Assembly: GCF_001436295.1 (NCBI RefSeq)
Contig: NZ_AYYY01000005.1
Span: 1 to 64,000 of the forward strand
Length of the DNA stretch: 64,000 nt
Direction of reading: 5' to 3'
Origin: Paucilactobacillus vaccinostercus DSM 20634
GTDB taxonomy: Bacteria > Bacillota > Bacilli > Lactobacillales > Lactobacillaceae
The position numbers were made by a program, and so were the translations under genes. The stretch's first letter is position 1, and each line of letters starts with the position of its first letter. A model generated the notes under the pieces. That model saw nothing but the letters and a program-made list of their open reading frames with translations. It was not told the DNA's origin and searched no databases. Shown here in pieces: positions 36,018 through 46,153 of this stretch.

Positions 36018-36923
36018 ATGGACGGAATAATTCCACTGTATAAAGAACGCGGCATGACGAGTCATGATTGTGTTAATCAATTAAGAAAAATTTTACACAC
36101 GAAGAAAATTGGTCATTCGGGAACGTTGGATCCGAACGTCGATGGTGTTCTACCAATTTGTATTGGTAAGGCGACTAAGGTCGTTGAGTATTTGATGGCA
36201 TCAGGAAAACAGTATCGAGGACAATTACTGATTGGTAAAATGACGACGACCGAAGATTTGGATGGCGAGGTGGTTGAGACTGCGTCAGTTGATCGTCCCA
36301 TCGAAGTCGAGAAAATCGAACATCAGATGCAGACGATGACGGGGCTAATTACCCAAATTCCCCCTATGTATTCAGCAGTTAAGGTTAATGGCCGTAAACT
36401 GTATGAATACGCACGAGCCGGAGAAACAGTGGTTCGCCCGGAAAGACAAGTGATGATTACTAAGTTTGAATTAACTAGTAGTCATTATGATTCAGTCCAA
36501 CATCAGCAAACAGTTTCCTTTGTTGTTGAGTGTAGTAAGGGAACATACGTGAGAACCTTAGCAGTTGATTTAGCGCGTCACCTAGGGTATCCGGGTGTTA
36601 TGAGCGATCTAACACGACTTAAGAGTGGCGGCTTTAGCTTAGACCAAGCCAAAAGCTTAGCGGAAATTGAAGCAGCAGTTGCGACTGATTCGTTAAATGA
36701 AATCATGTTCCCACTGGACTATGCGTTGGATGAATTTCCACGCGTGACGATTACGGGCGACATATGGGCCGGTGTTAAGAACGGAATTTGGCTCAAGCTT
36801 AGCGAGGTGCCTGTCGACGACCCAATCGTTGCGATTGAATTTGATCATCAAATTCGAGCACTTTACCAGAAAAATACACAACATGCTTGTTATCAGCCAC
36901 TGAAAATGTTGAACTTAGATTAG
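36018..36923 (+). CDS. truB: tRNA pseudouridine 55 synthase
   Basis: A 301-residue enzyme making pseudouridine 55 in the T loop of tRNAs. The catalytic aspartate is in GHSGTLDPNVDGVLP (about residues 37-50), KVNGRKLYEYAR and the C-terminal PUA-like region are present. ATG 36018 follows TTGGAGG. Followed by ribF, a frequent neighbour in Firmicutes. Confidence 0.97.
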   Translation: MDGIIPLYKERGMTSHDCVNQLRKILHTKKIGHSGTLDPNVDGVLPICIGKATKVVEYLMASGKQYRGQLLIGKMTTTEDLDGEVVETASVDRPIEVEKIEHQMQTMTGLITQIPPMYSAVKVNGRKLYEYARAGETVVRPERQVMITKFELTSSHYDSVQHQQTVSFVVECSKGTYVRTLAVDLARHLGYPGVMSDLTRLKSGGFSLDQAKSLAEIEAAVATDSLNEIMFPLDYALDEFPRVTITGDIWAGVKNGIWLKLSEVPVDDPIVAIEFDHQIRALYQKNTQHACYQPLKMLNLD

Positions 36924-36951
36924 TAAAATGAGTAATAAAGGAGACTTCATC

Positions 36952-37914
36952 TTGCAGGTCATTAATATTAGACATCCATTTAATCCCGATCAAATTCCTA
37001 CCGGGAAAGTTGTTTTGGCAATGGGCTTTTTTGATGGTGTTCATCGCGGACACCAAGCAGTCATTGAACAAGCTAAAAAAATTGCTCAGCAAAAGCAACT
37101 ACCTTTGGCAGTGCTGACCTATGATCACCAACCAGCAATTGTCTATCAGGCCAGTAAGAAACGAGTTACGTACCTTTCGACCGTTAATCGTAAGTTGGAT
37201 CTGCTACAACAACTGGAGGTTGACCTAGTCTATGTTGTTAGTTTTACTTCTGCTCTATCAGCACTAAAACCACAAGAATTTGTTGATCAGTACATGATCG
37301 GTTTTCATGCGGATACGGTGGTGGCCGGGTTTGACCACACATATGGGCCGAAAACGGTGGCCACGATGCAAAACTTGCCGCGCTACAGTCAACAACGATT
37401 TGATATTGTAGAAGTTCCAGCACAAATGGATAAGCGATTAAAAATTAGTTCATCAAGAATTCGACAGACTATCGATAATGGGGATATGGTATTGGTCAAT
37501 GACTTGTTAGGCTACCGCTATCAAACAACAGGGGTCGTTGTTCATGGGGAAGCGCGTGGTCGAACGCTTGGCTTTCCGACTGCTAATGTTGAATGGCCAG
37601 AAGAAGAACGAATGCCGAGTGTCGGTGTCTATGCGGTGCAATTACAAATTGGTGATCGCTGGTACGATGGCATGGCATCAATTGGTTATAATGTTACTTT
37701 TGGTGATCAGCGGCCGAAGACGTTAGAGATCAATCTCTTTGACTTTAAACAGATGATCTATGGTGAAAACGTGAAAGTTCGATGGATTGCGCGATTACGG
37801 GATGAGATTAAATATACAACCGTTGAGGCGTTGATTGAACAGTTGGAGCATGATGAGCTGAATACTAAACATGCATTAGCACAAGCGAGGCAGCAAACAT
37901 ATTCTTTGATATAA
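36952..37914 (+). CDS. ribF: Bifunctional riboflavin kinase/FAD synthetase
   Basis: Makes FMN and FAD from riboflavin; 320 residues. The N-terminal FAD synthetase has the nucleotidyltransferase motif MGFFDGVHRGHQ and SSSRIRQ; the C-terminal riboflavin kinase has GRTLGFPTANV and the catalytic glutamate region TLEINLFDF. TTG 36952 is preferred because AAAGGAGA lies 7 bases upstream; ATG 36928, in frame, has no ribosome binding site. Confidence 0.95.
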   Translation: MQVINIRHPFNPDQIPTGKVVLAMGFFDGVHRGHQAVIEQAKKIAQQKQLPLAVLTYDHQPAIVYQASKKRVTYLSTVNRKLDLLQQLEVDLVYVVSFTSALSALKPQEFVDQYMIGFHADTVVAGFDHTYGPKTVATMQNLPRYSQQRFDIVEVPAQMDKRLKISSSRIRQTIDNGDMVLVNDLLGYRYQTTGVVVHGEARGRTLGFPTANVEWPEEERMPSVGVYAVQLQIGDRWYDGMASIGYNVTFGDQRPKTLEINLFDFKQMIYGENVKVRWIARLRDEIKYTTVEALIEQLEHDELNTKHALAQARQQTYSLI

Positions 37915-37918
37915 GAAA

Positions 37919-37952
37919 CAAAAAATTCGAGCAAATTTGCTCGAATTTTTTT
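37919..37952. terminator. Bidirectional terminator after ribF
   Basis: AAATTCGAGCAAATTTGCTC with its complementary arm GAGCAAATTTGCTCGAATTT, and T- and A-runs on the two sides. It serves ribF and the converging minus-strand gene. Confidence 0.88.
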
Positions 37953-38322
37953 AATGGCGGGATGATCGGTGCCCGCTGGTTGAATTATTCTTAATAACAT
38001 GGCGCTTGAATTGTACAGTGTTTTCAGCCGCAAATTTAAAGTGCTTCATTTTAGCGTGGAAGGGCTGGTTTGTCATTCGGGTTCGAGTCCATGATTGCAT
38101 GAGCTGAATCATGGTGGTTAGGGCTGCTAATTGTGCGGCATTGTTTTCGCGAACAGCCTCTTGGTAAATATCTCCCTGCAAGCGACCAATTAAATTTTGG
38201 TGGTAACTGAGTAGTTCTTGCGTCAGAGGTGCATGGCGGTATTGATTAAACAATTTTTCGATTGTCATCATTGCATCGTGTACGTTTTGTGGTTGAACGT
38301 AGCGCTGATTTTTATGTTTCAT
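37951..38322 (-). CDS. Conserved-looking hypothetical protein, 123 residues
   Basis: A small cytoplasmic helical protein, glutamine- and histidine-rich, with a basic C-terminal tail rich in serine, histidine and arginine. ATG 38322 is preceded by AGAAAGGAT. It points away from hrcA, and the region between them holds the hrcA promoter. No family recognised. Codon use resembles the neighbouring genes. Confidence 0.75.
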   Translation of the reverse strand: MKHKNQRYVQPQNVHDAMMTIEKLFNQYRHAPLTQELLSYHQNLIGRLQGDIYQEAVRENNAAQLAALTTMIQLMQSWTRTRMTNQPFHAKMKHFKFAAENTVQFKRHVIKNNSTSGHRSSRH

Positions 38323-38352
38323 TAGAAATCCTTTCTAAAATAGTGTCTTTTC

Positions 38353-38381
38353 TTGACTTTCATTCGGGTGGTTGGTATATT
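38353..38381 (+). promoter_or_regulatory. hrcA operon promoter
   Basis: TTGACT (38353-38358), 17 bases, TATATT (38376-38381), just upstream of a CIRCE element. Confidence 0.8.
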
Positions 38382-38392
38382 ATACATTGTGT

Positions 38393-38419
38393 TTAGCACT
38401 TAGAACCTTCGAGTGCTAA
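38393..38419. promoter_or_regulatory. CIRCE operator (HrcA binding site)
   Basis: TTAGCACTT-N9-GAGTGCTAA, one mismatch from the canonical TTAGCACTC-N9-GAGTGCTAA. It overlaps the start of transcription, so HrcA represses its own operon. Confidence 0.95.
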
Positions 38420-38435
38420 AAAGGAAGTGATAATG

Positions 38436-39479
38436 ATGTTAACACAGCGTCAAGATGCGATCCTGCAAGCGATTGTACGCCAATATACCGTTACCGGTCA
38501 ACCGGTCGGGTCAAAAGTTTTAGCGCAACATTTACCGATGAAGGTTAGTTCAGCAACGATTCGAAATGAAATGGTAGACCTTGAAGAACAGGGGCTACTC
38601 GTTAAAGAACACTCGTCGTCTGGTCGGATTCCGTCGACTCAAGGGTATCGTTACTATGTCGATCATCTTCTTGATCAAAAGATGGTTATTGATAATAATG
38701 ATATGGCAATTATTCGTAATTCATTTGGATCTAATTTTCATAAAATTGATGAAATTGTCTCACGGTCAGCCGATATTCTTTCTGATCTGACGTCGTTCAC
38801 GACCTTCACCTTGAAACCTGAGCAAAAACATGCTCGCCTGAGTGGCTTTCGTCTGGTGCCGTTAGGAAACCATCAAGTGATGGCGATCTTGGTTACCGAT
38901 ACGGGGGATGTTGAGAATCAGACCTTCGCCATTCCTCGAGATATGAATACCGAGGAGTTAGAGGCCGTCATTCGGTTAATTAATGATCAGCTCGCGGGGC
39001 TACCGTTGGATGAAGTTTTAGTGCGACTGCAACGAGATATTCCGATGCAGGTTGTGCAGTATATGCATAGTCCTGACGGCTTACTGGGGATTTTTGATAG
39101 CATTTTATCACATGCGGCATCCGAACGATTTTTCGTTGGTGGTCGAATGAACCTACTTGGTTTTTCGCATAATCATGATCCCAATGATTTACAGGAACTG
39201 TATGGCATGCTTGATAAAAATGAGAACCTGTCACAATTCCTTGATCCTGAGGATGATGACATTCATGTTCGAATTGGGAGTGAAATTTCAAACAAGTTAT
39301 TGGATGACTTTAGTTTGATCACCGCAACCTATGACGTGGATCAGTATGGCAAAGGTATTATCGCTGTGTTAGGACCAACACGAATGCCATATTCACGAAC
39401 TATCGGCATTGTCAGTGCCTTTCGTCAAGAATTGGCGCGTCAATTGTTAGATTATTATCATCATTATTATGATCAGTAG
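38436..39479 (+). CDS. hrcA: Heat-inducible transcription repressor HrcA
   Basis: A 347-residue repressor binding CIRCE, with activity tied to GroEL. N-terminal winged helix (LTQRQDAILQAIVRQYTVTGQPVGSK, SSATIRNEM), middle dimerisation and GAF-like region, and the conserved end GIIAVLGPTRMPYSRTIGIV. Three in-frame starts (GTG 38427, ATG 38433, ATG 38436) follow AAGGAAG; ATG 38436 gives the best spacing and the usual N-terminus. Confidence 0.96.
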   Translation: MLTQRQDAILQAIVRQYTVTGQPVGSKVLAQHLPMKVSSATIRNEMVDLEEQGLLVKEHSSSGRIPSTQGYRYYVDHLLDQKMVIDNNDMAIIRNSFGSNFHKIDEIVSRSADILSDLTSFTTFTLKPEQKHARLSGFRLVPLGNHQVMAILVTDTGDVENQTFAIPRDMNTEELEAVIRLINDQLAGLPLDEVLVRLQRDIPMQVVQYMHSPDGLLGIFDSILSHAASERFFVGGRMNLLGFSHNHDPNDLQELYGMLDKNENLSQFLDPEDDDIHVRIGSEISNKLLDDFSLITATYDVDQYGKGIIAVLGPTRMPYSRTIGIVSAFRQELARQLLDYYHHYYDQ

Positions 39480-39491
39480 GAGGAATGTTAA

Positions 39492-40073
39492 ATGACTGAC
39501 AAACAAGCCGATCAAGAAAAACAACAAGCGGCTGAGCAAGCACAATCTGAAGATGTAAAACAGACAGATGATCAAGCAACTGCGGCCGATGACCAATCGG
39601 CGGATCAAGTATCTGATGAACAAAAGAAAATTGATGAATTAAAGCAAAAAGCGGACGACTTTGAGGATAAATACTTGAGAGCCGAAGCTGAAATTCAAAA
39701 TATGAATGGCCGTTTTAAAAAAGAACAGGCCCAAATCCTTAAGTATGACGGTCAATCTTTAGCAAAAGATATTTTGCCAGTGATGGATAATCTAAAACGG
39801 GCCCTGGAAATTGACGTTGATGACGAGAGTGGACAACAGTTGAAAAAGGGCATTCAAATGGTTCATGATCATCTTAGTGAGGCACTGACTAAGAATGGTG
39901 TTAAAGAGATTGAATCATTAAACCAAAAGTTTGATCCATCCGTTCACCAAGCTGTTCAAAGTGTTGCCGTTGAAGGTGATCAAAAGCCAGATACGGTTGT
40001 GAAGGTTTTACAGGCCGGTTATCAGCTCCAAGACCGGGTTTTACGTCCGGCAATGGTTGTCGTTGCACAATAA
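39492..40073 (+). CDS. grpE: Nucleotide exchange factor GrpE
   Basis: A 193-residue co-chaperone that releases ADP from DnaK. The first 45 residues are an acidic, glutamine-rich disordered tail; a long coiled-coil (about 45-100) and the beta-domain with VKVLQAGYQLQDRVLRPAMVVV follow. ATG 39492 after TAGGAGG. Between hrcA and dnaK. Confidence 0.97.
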   Translation: MTDKQADQEKQQAAEQAQSEDVKQTDDQATAADDQSADQVSDEQKKIDELKQKADDFEDKYLRAEAEIQNMNGRFKKEQAQILKYDGQSLAKDILPVMDNLKRALEIDVDDESGQQLKKGIQMVHDHLSEALTKNGVKEIESLNQKFDPSVHQAVQSVAVEGDQKPDTVVKVLQAGYQLQDRVLRPAMVVVAQ

Positions 40074-40102
40074 TAAATGACTAAAAGAAGAGGTAATTAA
40101 AT

Positions 40103-41956
40103 ATGGCAAGTAATAAAATTATCGGAATTGATTTAGGAACTACTAACTCAGCAGTTGCTGTGATGGAAGGTAGCGAACCAAAGATTATCACTAACCCAGA
40201 AGGTAGTCGGACAACACCATCTGTTGTTTCATTTAAAGATGGCGAGACTCAAGTAGGGGAAGTTGCTAAACGTCAAGCAATCACAAACCCCAACACAATT
40301 GTTTCAATTAAGAGCCACATGGGCGAAGCAGATTATACTGTCGAAGTTGAAGGCAAGAAATATACCCCTCAAGAAATTTCAGCAATGATCTTACAGTACT
40401 TGAAAAAGTATGCTGAAGACTATTTAGGCGATGAAGTTAACCAGGCCGTTATCACAGTTCCTGCATACTTCAATGATGCACAACGTCAAGCAACTAAAGA
40501 TGCTGGTAAAATTGCCGGTTTGGAAGTTAAGCGAATTATCAATGAACCAACGGCATCATCCTTGGCATATGGTCTTGATAAGCAAGACAAAGATGAAAAG
40601 ATTTTGGTTTACGATCTTGGTGGTGGGACGTTTGATGTTTCTGTCCTTGAATTAGGGGATGGCGTTTTCCAAGTACTCTCAACTAATGGTGATACACACC
40701 TTGGTGGTGATGATTTTGACCAAAAGATCATTGACTGGTTAGTTGATGAATTCAAACAAGAAAATGGCGTTGATTTAAAGCAGGACAAGATGGCTTTACA
40801 ACGGTTGAAAGATGCTGCTGAAAAGGCGAAAAAAGATTTGTCTGGTGTAAGTGAAGCTCAAATTAGCTTACCATTTATCTCTGCAGGTGCCGCAGGCCCA
40901 TTGCATTTGGAAAAATCATTATCACGGGTTAAGTTCAACCAATTAACTGTGGACCTTGTTGAAAAGACAAAGCAACCCGTTCTGAATGCCCTGAAGGATG
41001 CCGGATTATCATTCAGTGAAATTGATGAAGTAATCCTTAACGGTGGTTCAACTCGGATTCCAGCTGTTCAAGATATGGTTCGTGATTTAACGGGTAAGGA
41101 ACCTAACCACTCAATTAACCCTGACGAAGCGGTTGCTTTAGGTGCTGCCGTTCAAGGTGGTGTGTTGACTGGTGATGTTAAAGATGTTGTTCTCCTTGAT
41201 GTCACACCACTTTCATTAGGAATTGAAACCATGGGTGGTGTCTTCACGAAGTTGATTGACCGTAACACCACAATTCCAACTTCAAAGAGCCAAGTTTTCT
41301 CAACTGCCGCAGATAACCAACCGGCTGTTGACATCCACGTTTTACAAGGTGAACGGCCAATGGCTGCTGACAATAAGACGTTAGGTAACTTCCAGTTGAC
41401 TGATATTCCAGCTGCCCCACGTGGCGTTCCTCAAATTCAAGTGACATTCGATATCGATAAAAACGGGATTGTTAATGTTTCTGCGAAGGATATGGGAACT
41501 AATAAGGAACAAAAGATTACGATCAAGAGTAATTCAGGATTAACTGATGAAGAAATTGAACGTATGAAGAATGAAGCTAAGGAAAACGAAGAAGCCGACA
41601 AGAAGAAACGTGAAGAAGTTGACTTGAATAACGAAGTTGACCAACTTTTGTTCCAAGTTGATAAGACCTTGGAAGATTTGAAGGGTAAGGTTTCTGACGA
41701 AGAAGTCAAGAAGGCTGAAGATGCACGTGATGCATTGAAGAAGGCTAAAGAAGACAACAACGTTGAAGAAATGAAGACTAAGAAAGATGATCTGAACAAG
41801 ATTGTCCAAGATCTTTCCGTTAAACTTTATCAACAAGCACAACAGGCTCAAGGTGGTGCTGATGGTGCCGCCGACGATAAGGGCGACAAATCAGGCGACG
41901 ATGGTAAGACTGTTGACGGTGACTTCGAAGAAGTTGATCCAGACGACAAGAAGTAG
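40103..41956 (+). CDS. dnaK: Molecular chaperone DnaK (Hsp70)
   Basis: A 617-residue ATP-dependent chaperone. ATPase domain: [40 protein letters not shown]. Peptide-binding domain from about 360, helical lid to about 580, and a glycine/aspartate-rich tail. Third gene of the CIRCE-controlled operon; dnaJ follows after 147 bases with a weak terminator. Confidence 0.99.
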   Translation: MASNKIIGIDLGTTNSAVAVMEGSEPKIITNPEGSRTTPSVVSFKDGETQVGEVAKRQAITNPNTIVSIKSHMGEADYTVEVEGKKYTPQEISAMILQYLKKYAEDYLGDEVNQAVITVPAYFNDAQRQATKDAGKIAGLEVKRIINEPTASSLAYGLDKQDKDEKILVYDLGGGTFDVSVLELGDGVFQVLSTNGDTHLGGDDFDQKIIDWLVDEFKQENGVDLKQDKMALQRLKDAAEKAKKDLSGVSEAQISLPFISAGAAGPLHLEKSLSRVKFNQLTVDLVEKTKQPVLNALKDAGLSFSEIDEVILNGGSTRIPAVQDMVRDLTGKEPNHSINPDEAVALGAAVQGGVLTGDVKDVVLLDVTPLSLGIETMGGVFTKLIDRNTTIPTSKSQVFSTAADNQPAVDIHVLQGERPMAADNKTLGNFQLTDIPAAPRGVPQIQVTFDIDKNGIVNVSAKDMGTNKEQKITIKSNSGLTDEEIERMKNEAKENEEADKKKREEVDLNNEVDQLLFQVDKTLEDLKGKVSDEEVKKAEDARDALKKAKEDNNVEEMKTKKDDLNKIVQDLSVKLYQQAQQAQGGADGAADDKGDKSGDDGKTVDGDFEEVDPDDKK

Positions 41957-42013
41957 TGTTTGTCTAGACGCCGCTTTTGCTAAGGAATAGTGTTATTTAA
42001 ATTAGATTTAGTG

Positions 42014-42048
42014 AAGGCCAAAGGACATTTTGTGGACTTTGGCTTTTA
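42014..42048 (+). terminator. Hairpin with short T-run between dnaK and dnaJ
   Basis: AAGGCCAAAG pairs with CTTTGGCTTT (one G-T pair). The T-run is interrupted (TTTTACTT), so it may only attenuate transcription into dnaJ. Confidence 0.55.
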
Positions 42049-42074
42049 CTTCGTCTAACAAAATGTGGTATAAA
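42045..42074 (+). promoter_or_regulatory. Possible dnaJ promoter
   Basis: TTTACT (42045-42050), 18 bases, TATAAA (42069-42074). No CIRCE is seen here, so dnaJ might have a second, HrcA-independent promoter. Confidence 0.4.
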
Positions 42075-42103
42075 TAATGCAGTAATTGTTTTGGAGGACC
42101 ATA

Positions 42104-43243
42104 ATGGCAGAAAAAGATTATTATGATGTTCTGGGTGTGTCTAAGGATGCCTCGCAGGATGAAATTAAAAAAGCATATCGGAAGCTCTCCAAAAAGTATC
42201 ACCCGGATATCAATAAAGAACCGGGAGCAGAGCAAAAGTTTAAGGACGTTAACGAGGCCTACGAGATGCTTAGTGACGGACAAAAAAGACAGCAATACGA
42301 TCAGTATGGATCAGCTGGACCACAAGGCCAAGGGTTTGGTGGCTTTGGCGGCGGTCAAGACTTCAGTGGTTTTGGCGGCGGTGGCGGTTTTGATGACATC
42401 TTCAGTCAGTTCTTTGGTGGCGGTGGTGGCCGTCGGCGCGATCCGTCGGCACCACAACCAGGACGCGATCTACAGTATACGATGACGCTTAAATTTGAAG
42501 AAGCAATCTTCGGTAAAACGACCACTATCAAGTATAATCGTGATGCGCAATGTGAAACTTGTCATGGTACAGGGGCTAAGGAAGGCACTTCTCCCGTGAC
42601 CTGCTCGAAGTGTGGTGGCCGCGGTGTGATTGATGTGATTCAGAATACACCGCTGGGCCGGATGCGGACACAAACGACCTGTGATGTTTGTGGTGGTACA
42701 GGAAAAGAAATTAAAGAAAAATGCACTACTTGCGGTGGCTCCGGACATGTTGCACAGCGCCATGAACTAAAGGTGAATGTTCCCGCCGGTGTTGACGATG
42801 GTCAACAAATGCGGTTACAAAATCAAGGGGAAGCTGGTGCCAATGGAGGCCCATACGGTGATCTTTATATCATTTTCCATGTAACGCCGAGTCGTGAATT
42901 TCGTCGTGATGGGGCTGATATCTACTTTGATCAACCGATTAGTTTTTCACAGGCAGCCTTAGGGGATGAAATTCAGGTTAAAACGGTTCATGGTGACGTT
43001 AAACTAAAGGTCCCTTCTGGAACGCAAACTGAAACTAAATTCCGCTTACGTGGTAAAGGTGCTCCTAAACTCAACGGTAAAGGGAATGGTGACGAGCACG
43101 TGACCGTTCGCGTTGAAACACCGAAGAACCTCAACAAACGGCAAAAAGAGGCCCTCACGGCTTTTGCTGCTGCTAGTGGCGAACGCGTTTCGGGTGTTAA
43201 AAAAAGCGTGTTTGACAAGTTAAAAGATGCTTTCGATGATTAA
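42104..43243 (+). CDS. dnaJ: Chaperone protein DnaJ
   Basis: A 379-residue Hsp40 that delivers substrates to DnaK. J domain with HPD (YHPDIN), Gly/Phe-rich linker (about 75-125), four zinc-binding CxxCxGxG repeats ([32 protein letters not shown]) and C-terminal substrate-binding domains. ATG 42104 follows TTGGAGGA. Confidence 0.98.
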   Translation: MAEKDYYDVLGVSKDASQDEIKKAYRKLSKKYHPDINKEPGAEQKFKDVNEAYEMLSDGQKRQQYDQYGSAGPQGQGFGGFGGGQDFSGFGGGGGFDDIFSQFFGGGGGRRRDPSAPQPGRDLQYTMTLKFEEAIFGKTTTIKYNRDAQCETCHGTGAKEGTSPVTCSKCGGRGVIDVIQNTPLGRMRTQTTCDVCGGTGKEIKEKCTTCGGSGHVAQRHELKVNVPAGVDDGQQMRLQNQGEAGANGGPYGDLYIIFHVTPSREFRRDGADIYFDQPISFSQAALGDEIQVKTVHGDVKLKVPSGTQTETKFRLRGKGAPKLNGKGNGDEHVTVRVETPKNLNKRQKEALTAFAAASGERVSGVKKSVFDKLKDAFDD

Positions 43244-43256
43244 TCAAATGAATTAA

Positions 43257-43286
43257 GGGTGTGGCTGTGCTGTCACACTCTTTTTT
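43257..43286 (+). terminator. Terminator after dnaJ
   Basis: GGGTGTG (43257-43263) pairs with CACACTC (43274-43280), followed by TTTTTT. Confidence 0.85.
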
Positions 43287-43306
43287 GAGTGGGTTTTGGA
43301 TATAGA

Positions 43307-43335
43307 TTGAGATGTATGGAAAGCATTGTTATACT
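43307..43335 (+). promoter_or_regulatory. lepA promoter
   Basis: TTGAGA (43307-43312), 17 bases, TATACT (43330-43335) with an extended TG upstream of the -10 box. Confidence 0.7.
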
Positions 43336-43370
43336 TAGAAGAGTGAAACACGGAGAAAGTGAGTTTAACG

Positions 43371-45209
43371 ATGAATTTACAGGAAATGAAAGAACGACAG
43401 AAACATATTCGCAATTTTTCCATTGTTGCCCATATTGATCATGGAAAATCAACATTGGCCGATCGAATTCTTGAATTGACGGATACGGTATCTAAGCGGG
43501 AGATGCAAGATCAACTGTTAGATACAATGGATTTGGAACGTGAACGGGGCATTACGATCAAACTAAACGCGGTGGCATTGAAGTATCATGCAAAGGATGG
43601 TGAAACGTACACCCTTCACTTAATTGATACTCCTGGTCACGTGGACTTCTCTTATGAGGTTTCACGATCATTGGCTGCCTGTGAGGGTGCCGTATTGGTA
43701 GTCGATGCGGCTCAAGGTGTCGAAGCGCAGACGCTGGCCAATGTTTATTTAGCAATCGACAATGATTTGGAAGTATTGCCGGTAATCAACAAAATTGATT
43801 TACCATCGGCAGAACCTGAAAAAGTGCGGCAACAAATCGAGGATGAAATTGGAATTGATGCCTCTAATGCGGTTTTGGCGAGCGCCAAGGCTGGAATAGG
43901 TATTGAGGATATTTTGGAGCAAATTGTTAAAAATGTGCCGGCCCCCGATGGCGACCTAACCGCGCCACTGAAAGCGTTGATATTTGATTCAGTGTACGAT
44001 GATTACCGTGGTGTGGTTCTTAGTGTGCGAGTCTTTGAGGGAACCGTGAAGGCGGGTGATCGGATTCGACTTGTCAATGGTGGCACTGAGTATGATGTTA
44101 CTGAAGTCGGCGTTAATTCGCCCAAGCCGTTAGCAACCGAGATGTTGATGGCGGGTGATGTTGGTTACATTACGGCTAGTATCAAGGATATTCAGGATAC
44201 TCAAGTCGGTGATACCGTTACCGATGCTAAAAATCCAACGGATAAGGCATTAGCGGGTTATCGAAAAATGACACCGATGGTATATTCAGGTCTTTATCCG
44301 ACCGACAATGCTAAGTTTAATGATTTACGGGAAGCACTCGAAAAATTGCAACTCAATGACGCGGCCTTAACTTTTGATCCGGAATCGTCCCAAGCATTGG
44401 GATTTGGTTTTCGCTGTGGCTTTTTGGGACTATTGCATATGGATGTTGTCCAAGAGCGTTTGGAACGTGAATTTAACCTAGATTTGATTACGACTGCGCC
44501 CTCTGTCACATATCGTATCGATTTGGCAGACGGTACACAAAAAGCGGTGGATAATCCAGCTGAAATGCCAGATGCAGCTGCTATTAAAACAATTAATGAA
44601 CCCTATGTTAAGGCACAGATTATGGTGCCAAATGATTATGTTGGTGCTGTAATGGAACTGTGTCAACGTAAACGTGGGATCTTTGAAACAATGGAATATC
44701 TGGATGATATTCGGGTGAATGTTATTTATCATATTCCGTTGTCTGAAATTATTTATGACTTTTTCGATAAATTGAAGAGCAATACGCGTGGATATGCATC
44801 ATTGGATTACGAGTTAGAGGACTATCGTGCTGGTGATTTGGTGAAAATTGATATTTTACTTAATGGTGATAAAGTAGATGCCTTGAGTTTTATTGCACAC
44901 CGAAGCTTCGCCGCTCAACGGGGTCGTGAAATTACGGCGAAGTTGAAGACAATTATTCCACGACAAAACTTTGAAATTCCGATTCAAGCTGCGATTGGTG
45001 CTAAAATCATTGCTCGAACTAATATTCGAGCCTACCGAAAGGATGTTACCGCACGCATTCATACCGGTGACCCTGATCGTCGCGCTAAGCTTCTGGAGAA
45101 ACAAAAGCGAGGTAAGAAACGGATGAAGTCTGTTGGTGTTGTGGACATTCCACAAGAGGCCTTTATGGCCGTTTTGCAGACGGATGAAGAAGAAACACAC
45201 AAAAAATAG
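43371..45209 (+). CDS. lepA: Elongation factor 4 (LepA)
   Basis: A 612-residue ribosome-associated GTPase. G1 motif [23 protein letters not shown] and NKIDLP are present, and the LepA-specific C-terminal domain ends with [25 protein letters not shown] 43371 matches the family start; GTG 43359, in frame and nearer to GGAG, is an alternative. Monocistronic, with its own promoter and terminator. Confidence 0.97.
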   Translation: MNLQEMKERQKHIRNFSIVAHIDHGKSTLADRILELTDTVSKREMQDQLLDTMDLERERGITIKLNAVALKYHAKDGETYTLHLIDTPGHVDFSYEVSRSLAACEGAVLVVDAAQGVEAQTLANVYLAIDNDLEVLPVINKIDLPSAEPEKVRQQIEDEIGIDASNAVLASAKAGIGIEDILEQIVKNVPAPDGDLTAPLKALIFDSVYDDYRGVVLSVRVFEGTVKAGDRIRLVNGGTEYDVTEVGVNSPKPLATEMLMAGDVGYITASIKDIQDTQVGDTVTDAKNPTDKALAGYRKMTPMVYSGLYPTDNAKFNDLREALEKLQLNDAALTFDPESSQALGFGFRCGFLGLLHMDVVQERLEREFNLDLITTAPSVTYRIDLADGTQKAVDNPAEMPDAAAIKTINEPYVKAQIMVPNDYVGAVMELCQRKRGIFETMEYLDDIRVNVIYHIPLSEIIYDFFDKLKSNTRGYASLDYELEDYRAGDLVKIDILLNGDKVDALSFIAHRSFAAQRGREITAKLKTIIPRQNFEIPIQAAIGAKIIARTNIRAYRKDVTARIHTGDPDRRAKLLEKQKRGKKRMKSVGVVDIPQEAFMAVLQTDEEETHKK

Positions 45210-45225
45210 CGTCATATCAACGATT

Positions 45226-45260
45226 AAAGGACTAGCCCGATTTTAGAGTTAGTCCTTTTT
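45226..45260 (+). terminator. Terminator after lepA
   Basis: AAAGGACTA pairs with TAGTCCTTT, followed by TTAG. Confidence 0.85.
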
Positions 45261-45424
45261 AGTGTTTTGGCTCCATTTTGGCTTTATGTTGATAAGATAC
45301 CCAGGATTTCATAAGTTTTAGCAAATTAATCAACATTTAACCCGTGAAGTTACATTTTTTCATGTTGATGTGATGTAATAAATTTTAAAAATAGGTGACA
45401 TCAAATCATGTAATCCGTTAGAAT
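45261..45424. other. AT-rich gap after lepA
   Basis: No gene seen on either strand. A GATGTGATGTAAT-like segment near 45367 and GTGACATCAAATCATGTAAT near 45395 are loosely related but not a clear repeat. Confidence 0.4.
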
Positions 45425-45562
45425 AAAGAAGAATCAGTTTTTTTGCTAGATTTTACTGATTTAACTAACCATCCATTCGGATGCAGTGTTTTTTCTGCGC
45501 ACTTCCCAAGAGTGCAAGTTGCAACATACTAGACAACCCTTAGCCGGGGCTGTCTTTTTTCT
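45425..45562 (+). ncRNA. Candidate structured small RNA
   Basis: A gene-free stretch that folds into a chain of hairpins: TCAGT/ACTGA near 45434-45459, CATCC-ATTC-GGATG (about 45470-45483), GCAG/CTGC with a T-rich loop, GCACT/AGTGC (45499-45515), and a final AGACAACCC/GGGGCTGTCT hairpin with a TTTTTT run ending near 45561. The final part is a good intrinsic terminator although no protein gene precedes it. It could be a trans-acting RNA or a cis leader/attenuator. No known RNA family is recognised. Confidence 0.4.
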
Positions 45563-45695
45563 ACCATTAGTTAAGTACAAATGCTGAAAGATTAGTATTT
45601 TAGTGGTTATTGATTGCATTTTTGGAAAACATCATATAGTATTACTTATATAAATAATAAGCTGCTTTCGCGATTGACCATAGGAGGTTTTTACT

Positions 45696-45866
45696 ATGAA
45701 AAAACCGGAAAAGAAGACAGACGCAAGTACTCGGCGTGCTGACAAGCGAACGAGCGAGACAGATGCTCCTGAAAAGGTAATCAAGAACACACATAACCAT
45801 GCACCGGCACACCGTGCTCAGAAGCATTTGATTCACACAGAAGCAAAACGAAAAAACGGAATTTAA
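45696..45866 (+). CDS. Small basic hypothetical protein, 56 residues
   Basis: ATG 45696 is preceded by a strong AGGAGG and the frame ends 14 bases before an intrinsic terminator, so it forms a complete expression unit. The product is highly charged, rich in lysine, arginine and histidine (NTHNHAPAHRAQKH), without hydrophobic segments, and probably disordered. Function unknown; nucleic-acid binding is only a guess from charge. Confidence 0.65.
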   Translation: MKKPEKKTDASTRRADKRTSETDAPEKVIKNTHNHAPAHRAQKHLIHTEAKRKNGI

Positions 45867-45879
45867 ATCGCAACTTTTA

Positions 45880-45907
45880 CTTAAAGTCGACAAAAGTCGG
45901 CTTTTTC
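45880..45907 (+). terminator. Terminator after the small basic gene
   Basis: AAAGTCGAC pairs with GTCGGCTTT around AAAA, followed by TTC. Confidence 0.8.
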
Positions 45908-46088
45908 TATTGGTGAAAGCAGATATGAAATAGGGACAATTCACACTAATCTAATTAAATCGGTTAAACTGCGCTAAATGGAGAATAATTATGGTAAACT
46001 AATCCTATTAGTGAACCAGATTACAAGGTGGGATTAAGAATTTGATAATTGTAAGTATTGCGATCAAAAATATTTCACAAAAAAAGGG

Positions 46089-46117
46089 TTTACATGTTAC
46101 AGTTAATAAAGTATGAT
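46089..46117 (+). promoter_or_regulatory. Promoter of the 46154 gene
   Basis: TTTACA (46089-46094), 17 bases, TATGAT (46112-46117). Immediately downstream is the palindrome described next. Confidence 0.75.
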
Positions 46118-46135
46118 ATTAACTTAAAAGTTAAT
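46118..46135. promoter_or_regulatory. Operator-like palindrome next to the -10 box
   Basis: ATTAACTT-AA-AAGTTAAT, a perfect 8-bp inverted repeat starting one base after the -10 box, where a dimeric repressor would block the promoter. Confidence 0.5.
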
Positions 46136-46153
46136 CGGTAGGAGGTGATTACC

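Noticed and set aside
41437-41851. Minus-strand open frames opposite dnaK
   Set aside because: They mirror the Lys/Glu-rich lid coding region of dnaK and give serine/phenylalanine-rich nonsense without start signals.
45642-45944. Minus-strand 100-codon frame over the small basic gene
   Set aside because: The plus strand has a strong ribosome binding site, a matching small frame and a terminator, and the minus frame has none of these.
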